DNA from: an uncultured Neomegalonema sp.
GTDB taxonomy: Bacteria; Pseudomonadota; Alphaproteobacteria; Rhodobacterales; Rhodobacteraceae
Assembly: GCA_938008165.1 (NCBI GenBank)
Contig: CALLLP010000019.1
Span: 1 to 64,000 of the forward strand
Direction of reading: 5' to 3'
DNA length: 64,000 nucleotides
A program made the translations under genes and the position numbers. This document shows positions 53,609-64,000 of this stretch, piece by piece (position 1 is the stretch's first letter; each line of letters opens with the position of its first letter). The notes beneath the pieces are model-generated. The model searched no databases. It worked only from the letters and a program-made list of their open reading frames with translations, and was not told the DNA's origin.

Positions 53609-54742
53609 ATGAATTTCACCTTCGACACCACCGCACGCTGCATCTTTCGCGAGGGCGCAGCGGATGCGCTTGGCGCGCTCTCGGCCTCCGTCCTGCCCCG
53701 TGGCAAGATCCTGTTCGTGACCGATGCGACGATCCGGGGGCTGGGGCTGGCGGAGGGCGCGCTGGCCTCGCTGGCAAGGGCCGGATACGAGGCTGTGATC
53801 TTCGACGCGGTCACGCCTGATCCCCCGGCACCGATGATCCTGCGCGCCGCCGATCTGGCCCGCGAGGCGCAGGTCGCCGGGGTCGTCGCCTTTGGCGGCG
53901 GCTCGACCATGGATACGGCAAAGCTGGCCGCCTATCTGGCGCGCTCGGCACAAAGCCTCGACACGATCTACGGGGTCGGAAAATGCACGGATGCCCGCCT
54001 GCCCCTCGTCTGCGTGCCGACCACCGGGGGCACGGGGTCGGAGGTGACGGCCATCTCGGTCGTGACGAAATCGGCGGAGGAGAAGATGGGCGTTGCCTCG
54101 CCGCAGCTCATGCCCGATCTGGCGGTTCTCGACCCGGCCCTGTCGGTCACCCTGCCCGCCGATCATACGGCGGCGACGGGGATCGACGCGATGGTCCATG
54201 CGATCGAAGCCTATACGACCAAGCTGAAGAAAAACCCGATTTCCGATGCCCTCGCGCTGGAAGCGCTGCGCCTGCTCGCCGCGCATATTCGCCGGGCGGT
54301 CGAGGCCCCGCAGGATCGCACGGCGCGGGGCGGCATGCTGCTGGGGTCGATGCTGGCGGGCAAAGCCTTTGCCAATGCGCCCTGTGCCGCCGTCCATGCC
54401 CTCGCCTACCCGTTGGGGGCGCGGTTCCACCTGCCCCATGGCCTGAGCAATGCACTGTTGCTGCCTGCGGTTCTGCGCTTCAATTGCGGGCATGTGGCGC
54501 AGGAATACGCGCATCTGGGCGGGGTGATCTTCGGCGAACCAAGCGCGGAGGCCCTGATCGATGGATTCGAGCGCCTCGGTCCCGATCTCGGCCTGCCCGC
54601 GCGCCTGTCTGACATGGCCATCACCGAGCCTGATCTGAGCGTCATGGCCAAGGACGCGATGGCCCAGACGCGCCTGTTGCAGAACAATCCGCGCGACGTG
54701 AGCGAGGCGGATGCCCTCGCGATCTACCGCGCGGCCTATTGA
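53609..54742 (+). CDS. Iron-containing (type III) alcohol dehydrogenase
   Basis: 377 aa from the ATG at 53609 (GGGGGAA upstream). The NAD(P)-binding loop is VAFGGGSTMDTAK. The metal ligands are Asp and His in DHTAATGIDAMVHAIEAY and two later His residues in AVHALAYPLGARFHLPHG, as in the FucO/AdhB-like family. It interconverts an alcohol and an aldehyde or ketone with NAD(H). It is the last gene of the polyol operon, where a sorbitol dehydrogenase would be expected, so oxidation of a second polyol or of an aldehyde by-product is a fair guess. Its end overlaps the convergent patatin gene by 7 bp. Confidence 0.9.
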   Translation: MNFTFDTTARCIFREGAADALGALSASVLPRGKILFVTDATIRGLGLAEGALASLARAGYEAVIFDAVTPDPPAPMILRAADLAREAQVAGVVAFGGGSTMDTAKLAAYLARSAQSLDTIYGVGKCTDARLPLVCVPTTGGTGSEVTAISVVTKSAEEKMGVASPQLMPDLAVLDPALSVTLPADHTAATGIDAMVHAIEAYTTKLKKNPISDALALEALRLLAAHIRRAVEAPQDRTARGGMLLGSMLAGKAFANAPCAAVHALAYPLGARFHLPHGLSNALLLPAVLRFNCGHVAQEYAHLGGVIFGEPSAEALIDGFERLGPDLGLPARLSDMAITEPDLSVMAKDAMAQTRLLQNNPRDVSEADALAIYRAAY

Positions 54743-56856
54743 CCGGCTGACAACCGCCAGCGGCCCTTGTAGCGCGACAGGCGCACGACCCCTGCCCTGA
54801 CCCGCTCCTCCACATCGGCTTCGGTCAGGGTGAGGGTGGCCATGGGCTTGTCGGGCGTCGGCACGTAGATTTCCGATTGCGTGGCCAACTGCGCCGGGGT
54901 CGCGCGGCGGTTGCCATTGCGCACGATGGCGGCATAGAGCGCCCGGTCGCGCGGATCGTCGAAATAGCGCGAGGCGAGCAACTGGTTCCGGGCGACCATC
55001 TCGCCCTTGATCCGGTTGCCCAGATCGACCGACAGGGTATCGCGGATGCCTCCGCCGATGAAGGGCAGGCCCCGCCACAGATATGTTGCCACGAACCGTT
55101 TGACCCATGTGGTCAGCCCCACCTCGCGCATCAGCAGGGTCGCGACCCGCTCGGCGCGCCGGGCCGCGATGCGCTTGCCGGTCTCGAATTCCGCCAAGGA
55201 CAGGCCCGGCCAGCGATCGCCCCGCTCCGCTCCCCCCGCCTCGCCGGGGGTCAGGCGGGGATAGAACGCGCCCGCCTCATCCACGAAATCGGGTAAAGCA
55301 TCTTTGCCGACCTGAAGGATACAGGCCATGCCGTCCCCGACGCCGTGATTCAGATCGTTACGCCCTGCAAAGACAGGATTCTTGCTGTCGAGCACGAAGT
55401 ATTTGTGCAAAAAGCTGCGGCAGTTATGCTGACCGAGGCGATAATCGTGCTCGCGGAAATTGCGGCTGAAAAACCCGCCAAAGCCCCCGACGAATCCGCT
55501 CGCAATGGCCATCGCCCCGCGCAGTTTTGCCCCGTCGGGGGTGGTGCGTGACGGGGCGATCAGAAAGCGCGAATGGATGCTCGAATCCGTGGCATTGAGC
55601 AATTCGGTCGGCTTGAACCGCGCTTGATTGATGAGAGAGGGCAAAAGACGTTTGATGGCAAACAAGACGCTCGATTCGCGGCGCTTTCCGGGGGCATCGT
55701 CGCTGGCGAGCGTCATTTCCGGGCCTTCGGGGAAGGGGTCGATCATGATGACGGCGCGGTTAGCGTCCCGCGCGCTGCGGGCATTGGGGGCCAGCCGCCA
55801 TGTCTCCTGCGTCCGGTCGACATCGCGCAGGGCATAGCGGGCCAGCTCGAACGGTTCGTTATTGGCCACACCGCCATCCACGGCAACATAACCGATCGTC
55901 GCGACCGGGCCGGGGATGGTCTTGGGCAGGATCGGGCGGGGGCGGCGCTCATGGGGGTCGGTATCGATGGGCCATGCCCGGCCCTCCAGCTCCGCATAGC
56001 TGACATCGAGGCGACGCGATGACAGCCCCACGGGAAAAGCCCCGCTGGCCACCGCCGACCGCACCAGCCGCGCCCAGCCCGATGGCATCGGATCGCGGAA
56101 GACATCGCCAAAATCCAGCCGCGCACCGGGATCATCGGGGGCGCGCAGGCTGATCCCGCTATCGGCCCAGCGGCGCAGCCATTCGGACCGCCACGGATGC
56201 CGCCCCAGACCGCTGAGCCGGAAATGCTCGACATTGCCATGGGAGGCCATGACATGCCCGTGGCCATATCCGCCCCCATCGCCGCCAAAGCGCACCTCAT
56301 AGGTGACACCCATCAGATTTGTCGTCGTCAGAAAAATCTCCAGATCTTCGGCGACAAAGCCCAATCCCTCACCCTCGGCCCCGCGCAAGACATCGGCGAC
56401 CAGCGCCAGCGCCTCCTCGTCGATATGAGTGGAATCGAGGATCGAGGTAACGGGGCGGCTTTCACCCGTCTCATCCGCGCCCAGATCGCCCTCGCCCAGC
56501 AGGCCATGTCCGGCCCCATCGGTCAGGCGGATGCGCTCGACCCACAGCTCATGCAGCATCGGCAGGCCGGGGCGGAAGCGATCATCGGGGTCGAGGGGGA
56601 CGACGCCCTGCACGAGACTGGCCGCCCCCAGCGCGGCACAGATGCTGCCAGCGGAGGCCCCGCTCATGACTTTCAGGATAACCTGATGATCGACCTCACC
56701 CGCCTGAAACCGCCGCTCATGCTCGGCAAGCGCCCGGAACAATGTGTCGAGAACCCCCGCCGTATACGCCCCCGCCGATACCGCCCCCGCCATGGCCAGG
56801 CCGATGACGAACGTGTTTTCCGGCGCAGCCTCGCGCCGTGCCTGACCTGATGCCAT
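54736..56856 (-). CDS. Large patatin-like phospholipase
   Basis: 706 aa. The patatin domain begins FVIGLAMAGAVSAGAYTAGV (oxyanion region). The nucleophile elbow GASAG holds Ser68 (66-70), and the catalytic Asp lies in VAVDGGVANNEPFELARYAL. The C-terminal 250 residues (after 'GAMAIASGFVGGFGGFFSRNFREHDYRLGQ') are an accessory domain of unknown role. Patatins cleave acyl ester bonds of phospholipids. The length puts it in the large DUF3376-type group rather than the short CapV-type defence effectors, and no nucleotide cyclase is near. Convergent with the Fe-dehydrogenase gene. A function in membrane lipid turnover is inferred. Confidence 0.85.
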   Translation of the reverse strand: MASGQARREAAPENTFVIGLAMAGAVSAGAYTAGVLDTLFRALAEHERRFQAGEVDHQVILKVMSGASAGSICAALGAASLVQGVVPLDPDDRFRPGLPMLHELWVERIRLTDGAGHGLLGEGDLGADETGESRPVTSILDSTHIDEEALALVADVLRGAEGEGLGFVAEDLEIFLTTTNLMGVTYEVRFGGDGGGYGHGHVMASHGNVEHFRLSGLGRHPWRSEWLRRWADSGISLRAPDDPGARLDFGDVFRDPMPSGWARLVRSAVASGAFPVGLSSRRLDVSYAELEGRAWPIDTDPHERRPRPILPKTIPGPVATIGYVAVDGGVANNEPFELARYALRDVDRTQETWRLAPNARSARDANRAVIMIDPFPEGPEMTLASDDAPGKRRESSVLFAIKRLLPSLINQARFKPTELLNATDSSIHSRFLIAPSRTTPDGAKLRGAMAIASGFVGGFGGFFSRNFREHDYRLGQHNCRSFLHKYFVLDSKNPVFAGRNDLNHGVGDGMACILQVGKDALPDFVDEAGAFYPRLTPGEAGGAERGDRWPGLSLAEFETGKRIAARRAERVATLLMREVGLTTWVKRFVATYLWRGLPFIGGGIRDTLSVDLGNRIKGEMVARNQLLASRYFDDPRDRALYAAIVRNGNRRATPAQLATQSEIYVPTPDKPMATLTLTEADVEERVRAGVVRLSRYKGRWRLSAGQ

Positions 56857-57004
56857 GGCTTGATCCCCTCGTTATCGTGGATGGAGTATGCCTAATCGGG
56901 TCTTGAATTGATACAACCCAACACCCTTGCATCAAGCATCCCATCGCCCTGCCCCGCCGTGCCACAGATCACATGGGCGCCTAGAGTAGCGATCGCCGAT
57001 CGTT

Positions 57005-57703
57005 CTATATCTGCGCGCTCATCCGGTATCCGGGGGCAAAGGTCAGGCGGGCGGTTGTTGCGGGGCCGTGGTCGCCATGGGTCGTCCGGTCGATCACGAA
57101 CAGGGCCTCGCCGGGCGCACAGGCCAGCATTTCAGCCTCTGCGCGGCTTGCCCCGGTCGCCATGAAGCGGAAATCGCCACCCGAAAAAGGCACATTCGCG
57201 ACCAGCCACTCATTCGCGCCCAATACATCGAAATCGACCGACAGCGCAGCGGGCAGCAGGGCCGTATTGATCCAGCGATCCTCGTACATATAGGGCTTTC
57301 CATCCGCATGGTGCAGCGCCGTCAGGTGCAGCAGGGGCACGCCCGGCTCCACATCGAGACGGGCACGCATGTCAGCGGGGGGCACCGCCATTCGGCGCGA
57401 CCGCAGCGCATAGCCATAGGCATGGCCGCGCCCCTCGATCTCCTGCCGGATCACGGGAATCCTGAGCACCGGATGGCGGGTCGGGTTGAGGGCGACCCGC
57501 GTGCCCGCCTTGCGGCGACGGTCCAGCAATCCACTGCTGGCCAGATCGCGCAAGGCCCGGTTGACGGTCGTGCGGGCACAGCCGAACTCGGCCGCCAAAG
57601 CGGCTTCGGTCGGCAACAGGTCACCCGGCTCCCATACCCGGCTGTTCAGGCGGCGCAGCACCTCGCCGCGCACACCCTGCCATGTGTTGAGATCGGCGGT
57701 CAC
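57005..57703 (-). CDS. hutC: Histidine utilisation repressor HutC (GntR family)
   Basis: 232 aa. The N-terminal winged helix (about 8-70: 'LPTEAALAAEFGCARTTVNRALRDL') is followed by a UTRA effector domain (about 90-225: 'EIEGRGHAYGYALRS', 'YEDRWIN'), which in HutC binds urocanate. It represses the hut genes and is released by urocanate. Its start overlaps the hutF stop by 4 bp, so it is autoregulated with hutF. The likely operator is the palindrome at 59090-59105. Confidence 0.92.
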   Translation of the reverse strand: MTADLNTWQGVRGEVLRRLNSRVWEPGDLLPTEAALAAEFGCARTTVNRALRDLASSGLLDRRRKAGTRVALNPTRHPVLRIPVIRQEIEGRGHAYGYALRSRRMAVPPADMRARLDVEPGVPLLHLTALHHADGKPYMYEDRWINTALLPAALSVDFDVLGANEWLVANVPFSGGDFRFMATGASRAEAEMLACAPGEALFVIDRTTHGDHGPATTARLTFAPGYRMSAQI

Positions 57704-59064
57704 AGGGCATCCAACAGGCCATGCAGGGCATGGCGATAGCGCGCTTCGATGCCAGCACGCCGAAAATGCCGCCCCCCGGTCACCAGATGCCGCCCGGCAG
57801 ACCAGACATCGCGGACCATCCGGTCATCCCCCGCGAAGATATAGCTATCGAGAATCCCGTCGCCCTCGCGCCCCGACAAATCGACCGCCTGCCCATCCAG
57901 CGCAACGAGATCGGCCCAGAGACCCGGCGCAATCGCCCCCGTCTCGCGCCCGGCTGCCGCCGCGCCGCCCCGGACGGCCAGATCGAATAACCGCCGTCCG
58001 GTCGAGGCGGTGGATGTGGCGAGCGCCGCGCGGGACCGATCGCGCAACCGCTGCGAATAGTCGAGGGTGCGCAACTCTTCGGACAGGGAAATGCGGATAT
58101 TCGAATCCGATCCGATGGCCAGCCGCCCCCCGGCATCGAGCCAGCGCACCCCGTCGAAGATCCCATCCCCAAGGCTGGATTCAGTGATCGGACACAAACC
58201 CGCAATCGCCCCGGACCGGGCCAGCGCCTCGGTCTCATGCGGTTTCATCTGCGTGCAGTGGATCAGGCACCAGCGGCCATCGACAGGCGCATTGTCCAAC
58301 AGCCATTCGACCGGACGTCCCCCCCATGCCGCCGCCACCTCTGCCACTTCGGCGCTCTGCTCGGCGAGATGCATGTGGATCGGGGCCTCAGGGGCCAGCG
58401 CCGCCAGCCGGGCGAGACTGTCGGGAGCAACCGCGCGCAGGCTGTGGGGCGCGACCCCCAGTACCGTATCGGCAGGCAGGGACGCGATGGCCCCGCGCGC
58501 GCCATCGAACAGATCCGCGAACCGGGTATCGTCGTTTCGAAAGCGCATCTGCCCCGACACCAGATCGCGCCGGTCACAGCCGCCATACTGGTATTGTACG
58601 GGCAAGAGGGTCAGGCCGATTCCCGATTCCGCCGCCGCCGCCGCGATCCGCTCCGACATTTCAGACAGCCGGGCATAGGGCACGCCGCCGGGCTGGTGAT
58701 GCAGATAATGGAATTCAACATTGGTGGCATAGCCCGCCTCTGCCATCTCCATCTGCACAAAGGCGGTGATCGCCTCCACATCATCGGGGGTCAGGCGGTC
58801 GAGAAAGCGGAACATCAACTGCCGCCATGTCCAGAACGTATCGCGCGGGTCCGGGCCGCGCCGTTCTGTCAGACCCGCCATCGCGCGCTGAAAGGCATGG
58901 CTATGGGCATTGACCGGCGCAGGCAGCAGGATGCCGACGCGCGTTCCCTCCGGCGGGGCATCGACTGTGACATGATCGATGCGCCCCGCCGCCCCGATAG
59001 AGACGCGCACATTCCGGCACCACCCCCCAGGCATCAGCGCCCGTTCCGCCCAGAGTATCGTCAT
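57700..59064 (-). CDS. hutF: Formimidoylglutamate deiminase HutF
   Basis: 454 aa from the ATG at 59064; an extension to 59103 is possible but would read through the operator. The amidohydrolase metal motif is NAHSHAFQRAM, later ligands are in 'HMHLAEQ' and 'IHCTQM', and the final Asp is in 'IGSDSNI'. HutF deaminates N-formimino-L-glutamate to N-formyl-L-glutamate, the branch that then needs HutG. It is the first gene of the minus-strand hutF-hutC unit, divergent from hutI. No hutG gene is present in the window. Confidence 0.92.
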   Translation of the reverse strand: MTILWAERALMPGGWCRNVRVSIGAAGRIDHVTVDAPPEGTRVGILLPAPVNAHSHAFQRAMAGLTERRGPDPRDTFWTWRQLMFRFLDRLTPDDVEAITAFVQMEMAEAGYATNVEFHYLHHQPGGVPYARLSEMSERIAAAAAESGIGLTLLPVQYQYGGCDRRDLVSGQMRFRNDDTRFADLFDGARGAIASLPADTVLGVAPHSLRAVAPDSLARLAALAPEAPIHMHLAEQSAEVAEVAAAWGGRPVEWLLDNAPVDGRWCLIHCTQMKPHETEALARSGAIAGLCPITESSLGDGIFDGVRWLDAGGRLAIGSDSNIRISLSEELRTLDYSQRLRDRSRAALATSTASTGRRLFDLAVRGGAAAAGRETGAIAPGLWADLVALDGQAVDLSGREGDGILDSYIFAGDDRMVRDVWSAGRHLVTGGRHFRRAGIEARYRHALHGLLDAL

Positions 59065-59077
59065 GGCCTGTCCCGTC

Positions 59078-59106
59078 TTGACAAGGTTATTATGTGCATA
59101 CATAAA
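59078..59106 (+). promoter_or_regulatory. hutI-hutU promoter candidate
   Basis: TTGACA at 59078-59083 (exact consensus) is followed after 17 bp by CATAAA at 59101-59106. The spacer and -10 overlap the palindrome at 59090-59105, so a bound repressor would block RNA polymerase. The transcript would reach hutI at 59142. Confidence 0.5.
59090..59105. promoter_or_regulatory. HutC-type operator palindrome
   Basis: TTATGT (59090-59095), GCAT, ACATAA (59100-59105): the arms are exact complements. It lies midway between hutF and hutI, which are divergent, and resembles the ATGT...ACAT half-sites of HutC operators. It is expected to be bound by the HutC encoded at 57005-57703. Confidence 0.6.
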
Positions 59107-59141
59107 AGCCTATCACCCCTCCAGATCAAGCGATATGATCC

Positions 59142-60338
59142 ATGCTGCTCAGGAATCTCCGCCTCGCGACCATGGTGCAGGGCCGTGGCTACGGTCTCAT
59201 CGATGCGGGGGCGGTGGCGATCGATGGCGCGCATATCCGCTGGGCGGGGGCCGAAACCGATCTGCCCGCCGAATACCGGGCACAGCAAGAGCATGACCTT
59301 GGTGGCCGCCTCGTCACCCCGGCGCCCATCGATTGCCATACACATATCGTCCATGGCGGCAACCGGGCGGGCGAGTTCGAAATGCGGCTGGAAGGGGCCA
59401 GTTATGAGACGGTGGCGCGGGCCGGGGGCGGGATCGTCTCGACGGTCACGGCCACCCGCGCCGCGCAGGAAGACGAATTGCTCGCGAGCGCCCTGCCACG
59501 GGTCGATGCGCTGCTGGCCGAAGGGGTCGCCACCATCGAGGTAAAATCGGGCTACGGTCTCGATATCGAGACAGAAGCGCGGATGCTGCGGGTTGCGCGC
59601 CGGATCGCCGATCACCGCCCGCTGCGGGTGAGGACATCATTTCTGGGTGCCCATGCTGTGCCCGCCGAATATGCGGGCCGCGCGGATGCCTATATCGACG
59701 ATCTCTGCATCCCCGCCCTGCGCGCCGCCCATGCCGAAGGACTGGTCGATGCGGTGGATGGTTTCTGCGAGGGAATCGCGTTTCAACCGGATCAGATCGC
59801 GCGGGTCTTCGACATCGCCGCAGAGCTGGGCCTGCCGGTCAAGCTGCATGCCGAACAATTGTCGAATCTGGGTGGAGCGGCGCTGGTTGCGGGGCGGGGT
59901 GGGCTATCCGCCGATCATATCGAATATCTCGACTCGGCGGGGGTCGATGCGCTGGCAAGGGCGGGGACAGTCGCGGTCGTGCTGCCCGGTGCGTTCTATA
60001 CCCTGCGCGAGACGCAAAAACCCCCGATCGAGGCCCTGCGTGCCGCCGGGGTGCCGATGGCGGTGGCGAGCGATTGCAATCCCGGCTCCTCGCCCCTGAC
60101 CTCGCTATTGCTGGCGATGAACATGGCCTGCACCCTGTTTCGCATGACCCCGGAGGAAGCCTTGGCGGGGATCACGCGCCATGCGGCGCGGGCATTGGGG
60201 CTGGAGGATTGCGGCTGGATCGCGCCGGGCCTGCGCGCCGATCTCGCGGTCTGGGATGTGGCGCATCCGGCGGAGCTGGCCTATCGCATCGGATTCAATC
60301 CACTGCATAGCCGCCTGTTCGGGGGCAAGATATACTGA
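59142..60338 (+). CDS. hutI: Imidazolonepropionase HutI
   Basis: 398 aa, usual length. The amidohydrolase metal motif [16 protein letters not shown] lies near residue 65, '[11 protein letters not shown]' and 'FLGAHAVP' follow, and the last ligand is in '[10 protein letters not shown]'. It opens imidazolone-5-propionate to N-formimino-L-glutamate in the third step of histidine degradation. The first gene after the divergent hut control region; hutU follows 63 bp downstream. In many relatives hutH lies in this run, but it is absent here. Confidence 0.95.
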   Translation: MLLRNLRLATMVQGRGYGLIDAGAVAIDGAHIRWAGAETDLPAEYRAQQEHDLGGRLVTPAPIDCHTHIVHGGNRAGEFEMRLEGASYETVARAGGGIVSTVTATRAAQEDELLASALPRVDALLAEGVATIEVKSGYGLDIETEARMLRVARRIADHRPLRVRTSFLGAHAVPAEYAGRADAYIDDLCIPALRAAHAEGLVDAVDGFCEGIAFQPDQIARVFDIAAELGLPVKLHAEQLSNLGGAALVAGRGGLSADHIEYLDSAGVDALARAGTVAVVLPGAFYTLRETQKPPIEALRAAGVPMAVASDCNPGSSPLTSLLLAMNMACTLFRMTPEEALAGITRHAARALGLEDCGWIAPGLRADLAVWDVAHPAELAYRIGFNPLHSRLFGGKIY

Positions 60339-60401
60339 TGCGCACAGCATCAACGGCCATGCAGCGCCCCATTGCCCGCCGCTCTCTCGAAGGATGCCAC
60401 C

Positions 60402-62069
<1,668 letters not shown>

Positions 62070-62084
62070 GGCCGCCCGTAGCCT

Positions 62085-63005
62085 CTATTCGCGATCCCCC
62101 GCCCCCGTCAGCGCATTCGCGAAATCTTCCGGGTCGAAGGGTTGCAGGTCATCGACCTGCTCACCGACGCCGATGGCATGGATGGGCAGGCCAAATTTCT
62201 GTGCGAGGGCAACGAGGATGCCGCCCTTGGCGGTGCCATCCAGCTTGGTCATGACGAGGCCGGTCACATCCGCCGTTTTCAGAAAGACATCGGCCTGAGA
62301 AATCGCATTTTGCCCGACGGTGGCATCGAGCACCAACAGGGTGTTATGCGGCGCATCGGGGTCGAATTTGCGAATGACGCGAACGATTTTTTCCAGCTCG
62401 CTCATCAGATCGGCCCGGTTTTGCAGGCGACCCGCAGTATCGATCATCACGATATCGGTTCCGGCGTCGCGGGCCTGTTCCAGCGCGTCGAAGGCCACCC
62501 CGGCGGCATCCGCCCCGACCGTCTTCGCGATGACGGGCACCCCCGCGCGCTCGCCCCAGACCTGAAGCTGCTCGATCGCCGCTGCGCGAAAGGTATCGCC
62601 CGCCGCGATCATCACCGATTTTCCCGCGCCTTTCAATTGCGCGGCCAGCTTGCCGATGGTGGTCGTCTTGCCCGATCCGTTTACGCCAACCACGAGGATC
62701 ACCTGCGGTTTCGCAGCGAATAGCGGCAGGGGCCGGGCGACCGGCTCCAATATCCGCGCCACCTCCGACGCCAGCAGGCGCTTGATTTCCTCGGCGGCGA
62801 TCTTCTTGCCAAAGCGCCCCTCGGCCACGGCGGCACTGGCCCGCAGGGCAACATCACTGCCCAGATCCGCCTGAATCAGCAGATCTTCAAGCTCCTCGAT
62901 GGCGGCATCGTCCAGCACCTTGCGTTCGGCAATGGCCTCGACCCCGCCGGAAATGCGCGAGCTGGCTTTCGTCAGCCGGTCCTTGAGTTTCTGGAAAAAG
63001 CGCAT
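62085..63005 (-). CDS. ftsY: Signal recognition particle receptor FtsY
   Basis: 306 aa from the ATG at 63005, short because the acidic N-terminal A domain is minimal, as in many alphaproteobacteria. The NG core follows: G1 GVNGSGKTTT (P-loop), 'DTFRAAAIEQL' (IBD insert region), G3 DTAGRLQN, G4 TKLDGTAKGG. It receives ribosome-SRP complexes at the membrane and, with Ffh, releases nascent proteins to SecYEG through paired GTP hydrolysis. The gene is followed on its strand by nothing close, and hutU converges with it. Confidence 0.95.
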   Translation of the reverse strand: MRFFQKLKDRLTKASSRISGGVEAIAERKVLDDAAIEELEDLLIQADLGSDVALRASAAVAEGRFGKKIAAEEIKRLLASEVARILEPVARPLPLFAAKPQVILVVGVNGSGKTTTIGKLAAQLKGAGKSVMIAAGDTFRAAAIEQLQVWGERAGVPVIAKTVGADAAGVAFDALEQARDAGTDIVMIDTAGRLQNRADLMSELEKIVRVIRKFDPDAPHNTLLVLDATVGQNAISQADVFLKTADVTGLVMTKLDGTAKGGILVALAQKFGLPIHAIGVGEQVDDLQPFDPEDFANALTGAGDRE

Positions 63006-63080
63006 GGCAACCCCCGTTATCCTGTCCCGCTTCATACGCGGGACAGACGCGAGGTCAAAGCACCGAAATCATCGGTGATC

Positions 63081-63587
63081 TTATGATGGGCGCTCGATAT
63101 GGCGGCGGAATCGCTGTTCCAGCAGATTCGCGTTGATGACGCCGTGCAGCACGTCCTGTCGCTCACCCTTCGCATCAAACAGCAGCAGGGTGATCTTGCC
63201 GACGCCGTGGTTCAGCGCCAGCTCACGGCCCTCGGGCTTTTCAAGACTGGCAATAGCGTATTGCAACTCGTCCTCGCCAAAGGCCCGCATCGCCTTACGT
63301 ACCTGCCGCTGGAGCGACAGGCAGGTCGGGCAATGCGGGTCATGCACCTGCACGACCATCGGAACGCCCTGTCCGATGCGACCGAGGTCATGCTCGTACA
63401 TATCCGCCTTGACCGTACGGGTCAGAAACAACCCCGCACCCCCGCCGATGACGGCGATCCCGAGGCCGGTTTTCGCCAAACCACCCAGCATCTGCCGCCG
63501 GGTCTTTGCGGGTACCGGGGCCGGTTTGGAGGCTGGCGCCGCTTTCTTGCGGGTCTGGGGCTTGGGCTGACGTTTTGAGCGTTTCAT
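63081..63587 (-). CDS. Membrane-anchored thioredoxin-like protein
   Basis: 168 aa from the ATG at 63587. A Lys/Arg-rich cytoplasmic start (1-32) is followed by one hydrophobic helix (about 34-56), so the rest faces the periplasm. The redox motif HCPTC (C86, C89) sits in a shortened thioredoxin fold ('MVVQVHDPHCPTCLSL', later 'GHGVGKITLLLFDAKG'-like strands). CPTC is a plausible disulfide reductant or oxidant site, but the sequence is too short for standard DsbA or TlpA. Positioned upstream of ftsY on the same strand with a 75-bp gap. The partner proteins are unknown. Confidence 0.7.
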   Translation of the reverse strand: MKRSKRQPKPQTRKKAAPASKPAPVPAKTRRQMLGGLAKTGLGIAVIGGGAGLFLTRTVKADMYEHDLGRIGQGVPMVVQVHDPHCPTCLSLQRQVRKAMRAFGEDELQYAIASLEKPEGRELALNHGVGKITLLLFDAKGERQDVLHGVINANLLEQRFRRHIERPS

Positions 63588-63700
63588 GGGCCACCGGCGG
63601 TTAAGGAACAAGGTGCCCCTGTCTAACCGAGATCTCGGCATCGGATGATGAACAGATCATACGCCTCACGCAGGGTTGATTATTGCGCCCTGCTGTAAAG

Positions 63701-64000
63701 TCAGGGTTTGTAGGGCTGCATACCCATCCGGGCCAGTTCGTCCGCGCGCTCGTTTTCCGCGTGGCCCGCATGGCCCTTGACCCATTCCCAGTGCACCGTG
63801 TGGCGGGCGACGGCCTCGTCGAGGCGCTTCCATAATTCCTCGTTCTTCACAGGCTTTTTGGCGGCGGTCTTCCAGCCATTGCGCTTCCACGCATGAATCC
63901 ATTTCGTCAGGCCGTCCTTCACATAGACAGAATCGGTGACAATGGTGACCTGAGCGGTTTTTGTCAGCGCTTCGAGCGCGGAAATGGCGGCCATCAGCTC
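63701..64000 (-). CDS. rnhA: Ribonuclease HI, N-terminal part outside window
   Basis: The visible part is about 99 aa and continues beyond the right edge. It begins at the second catalytic region (ELMAAI, whose Glu sits at the very edge). '[15 protein letters not shown]' supplies the next Asp, and '[18 protein letters not shown]' carries the catalytic His and the last Asp. The first Asp lies outside. RNase HI cuts the RNA strand of RNA-DNA hybrids using two Mg2+ ions. The C-terminus is normal ('RMGMQPYKP'). Confidence 0.95.
   Translation of the reverse strand, partial: ELMAAISALEALTKTAQVTIVTDSVYVKDGLTKWIHAWKRNGWKTAAKKPVKNEELWKRLDEAVARHTVHWEWVKGHAGHAENERADELARMGMQPYKP

Noticed and set aside
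54736-56856. Patatin as a CBASS-type defence effector
   Set aside because: The protein is far larger than CapV-type effectors and there is no cyclic-nucleotide synthase or ubiquitin-like gene nearby.

Overview
The window looks like chromosomal DNA of a GC-rich alphaproteobacterium, most likely a Rhodobacterales (Rhodobacter/Roseobacter-type) organism. The evidence is a smoEFGK-mtlK type polyol operon, an alphaproteobacterial aa3 oxidase subunit I, DUF1194, DUF2244 and DUF1365 proteins, and several FAD/GcvT fusion dehydrogenases. Genes are densely packed on both strands, many with 4-bp ATGA overlaps. I see no rRNA, tRNA or CRISPR array.

Layout. (1) 1-5235 is a visibly less GC-rich accessory segment. 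It holds an XRE regulator, a DUF91/NucS-like nuclease, a putative M15-like peptidase, a serine resolvase, an Mrr-type restriction endonuclease and a DUF6998-like protein, followed by a 633-bp stretch without a gene. (2) 5236-14765 holds a PuuB-like oxidase, a DUF1194 vWA protein, a DUF2945 protein, a Cys-rich radical SAM enzyme, an orphan GspL/GspM/GspC-like trio, and a minus-strand run of photolyase, amine-oxidase-type flavoprotein and DUF1365. (3) 14964-19924 holds ctaD, a DUF2244 protein, mgtE and a cyclopropane-fatty-acid-synthase homologue. (4) 20161-29276 holds a lone Hpt protein, a GATase1, a beta-CASP metallo-beta-lactamase, a cold-shock protein, a Sel1-repeat protein, a ferredoxin-reductase-type flavoprotein, a peroxiredoxin and a hybrid histidine kinase. 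(5) 29346-37118 is a catabolic cluster for N-methyl compounds: XRE-cupin regulator, two FAD/GcvT dehydrogenases, an aminotransferase and a homocysteine S-methyltransferase. (6) 37314-46698 holds a YciB/IspZ protein, a TadG-like vWA protein, YcjX, an ABC exporter, a metallophosphoesterase, a VOC ring-cleaving dioxygenase, an internally deleted DUF3291 relic and glycerate 2-kinase. (7) 46944-54742 is the polyol uptake and oxidation operon. (8) 54736-62069 holds a patatin and the hut genes hutF-hutC / hutI-hutU, divergent around a palindrome. (9) 62085-64000 holds ftsY, a thioredoxin-like membrane protein and the C-terminal part of rnhA.

How it fits together. The right half is mostly catabolic. 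Polyols are imported by SmoEFGK, oxidised by mannitol dehydrogenase and phosphorylated by fructokinase. Urocanate is degraded by HutU-HutI-HutF under HutC control, although hutH and hutG are not in the window. N-methylated glycine compounds are probably demethylated by the paired GcvT flavoproteins. The photolyase, flavoprotein, DUF1365 and CFA-synthase genes recall the singlet-oxygen/modified-fatty-acid gene set described in Rhodobacter. The Hpt protein could accept phosphate from the hybrid kinase 7 kb away. The best candidates for something undescribed are the three-nuclease segment at the left edge (especially the closely spaced Mrr-DUF6998 gene pair) and the orphan type II secretion-like trio.
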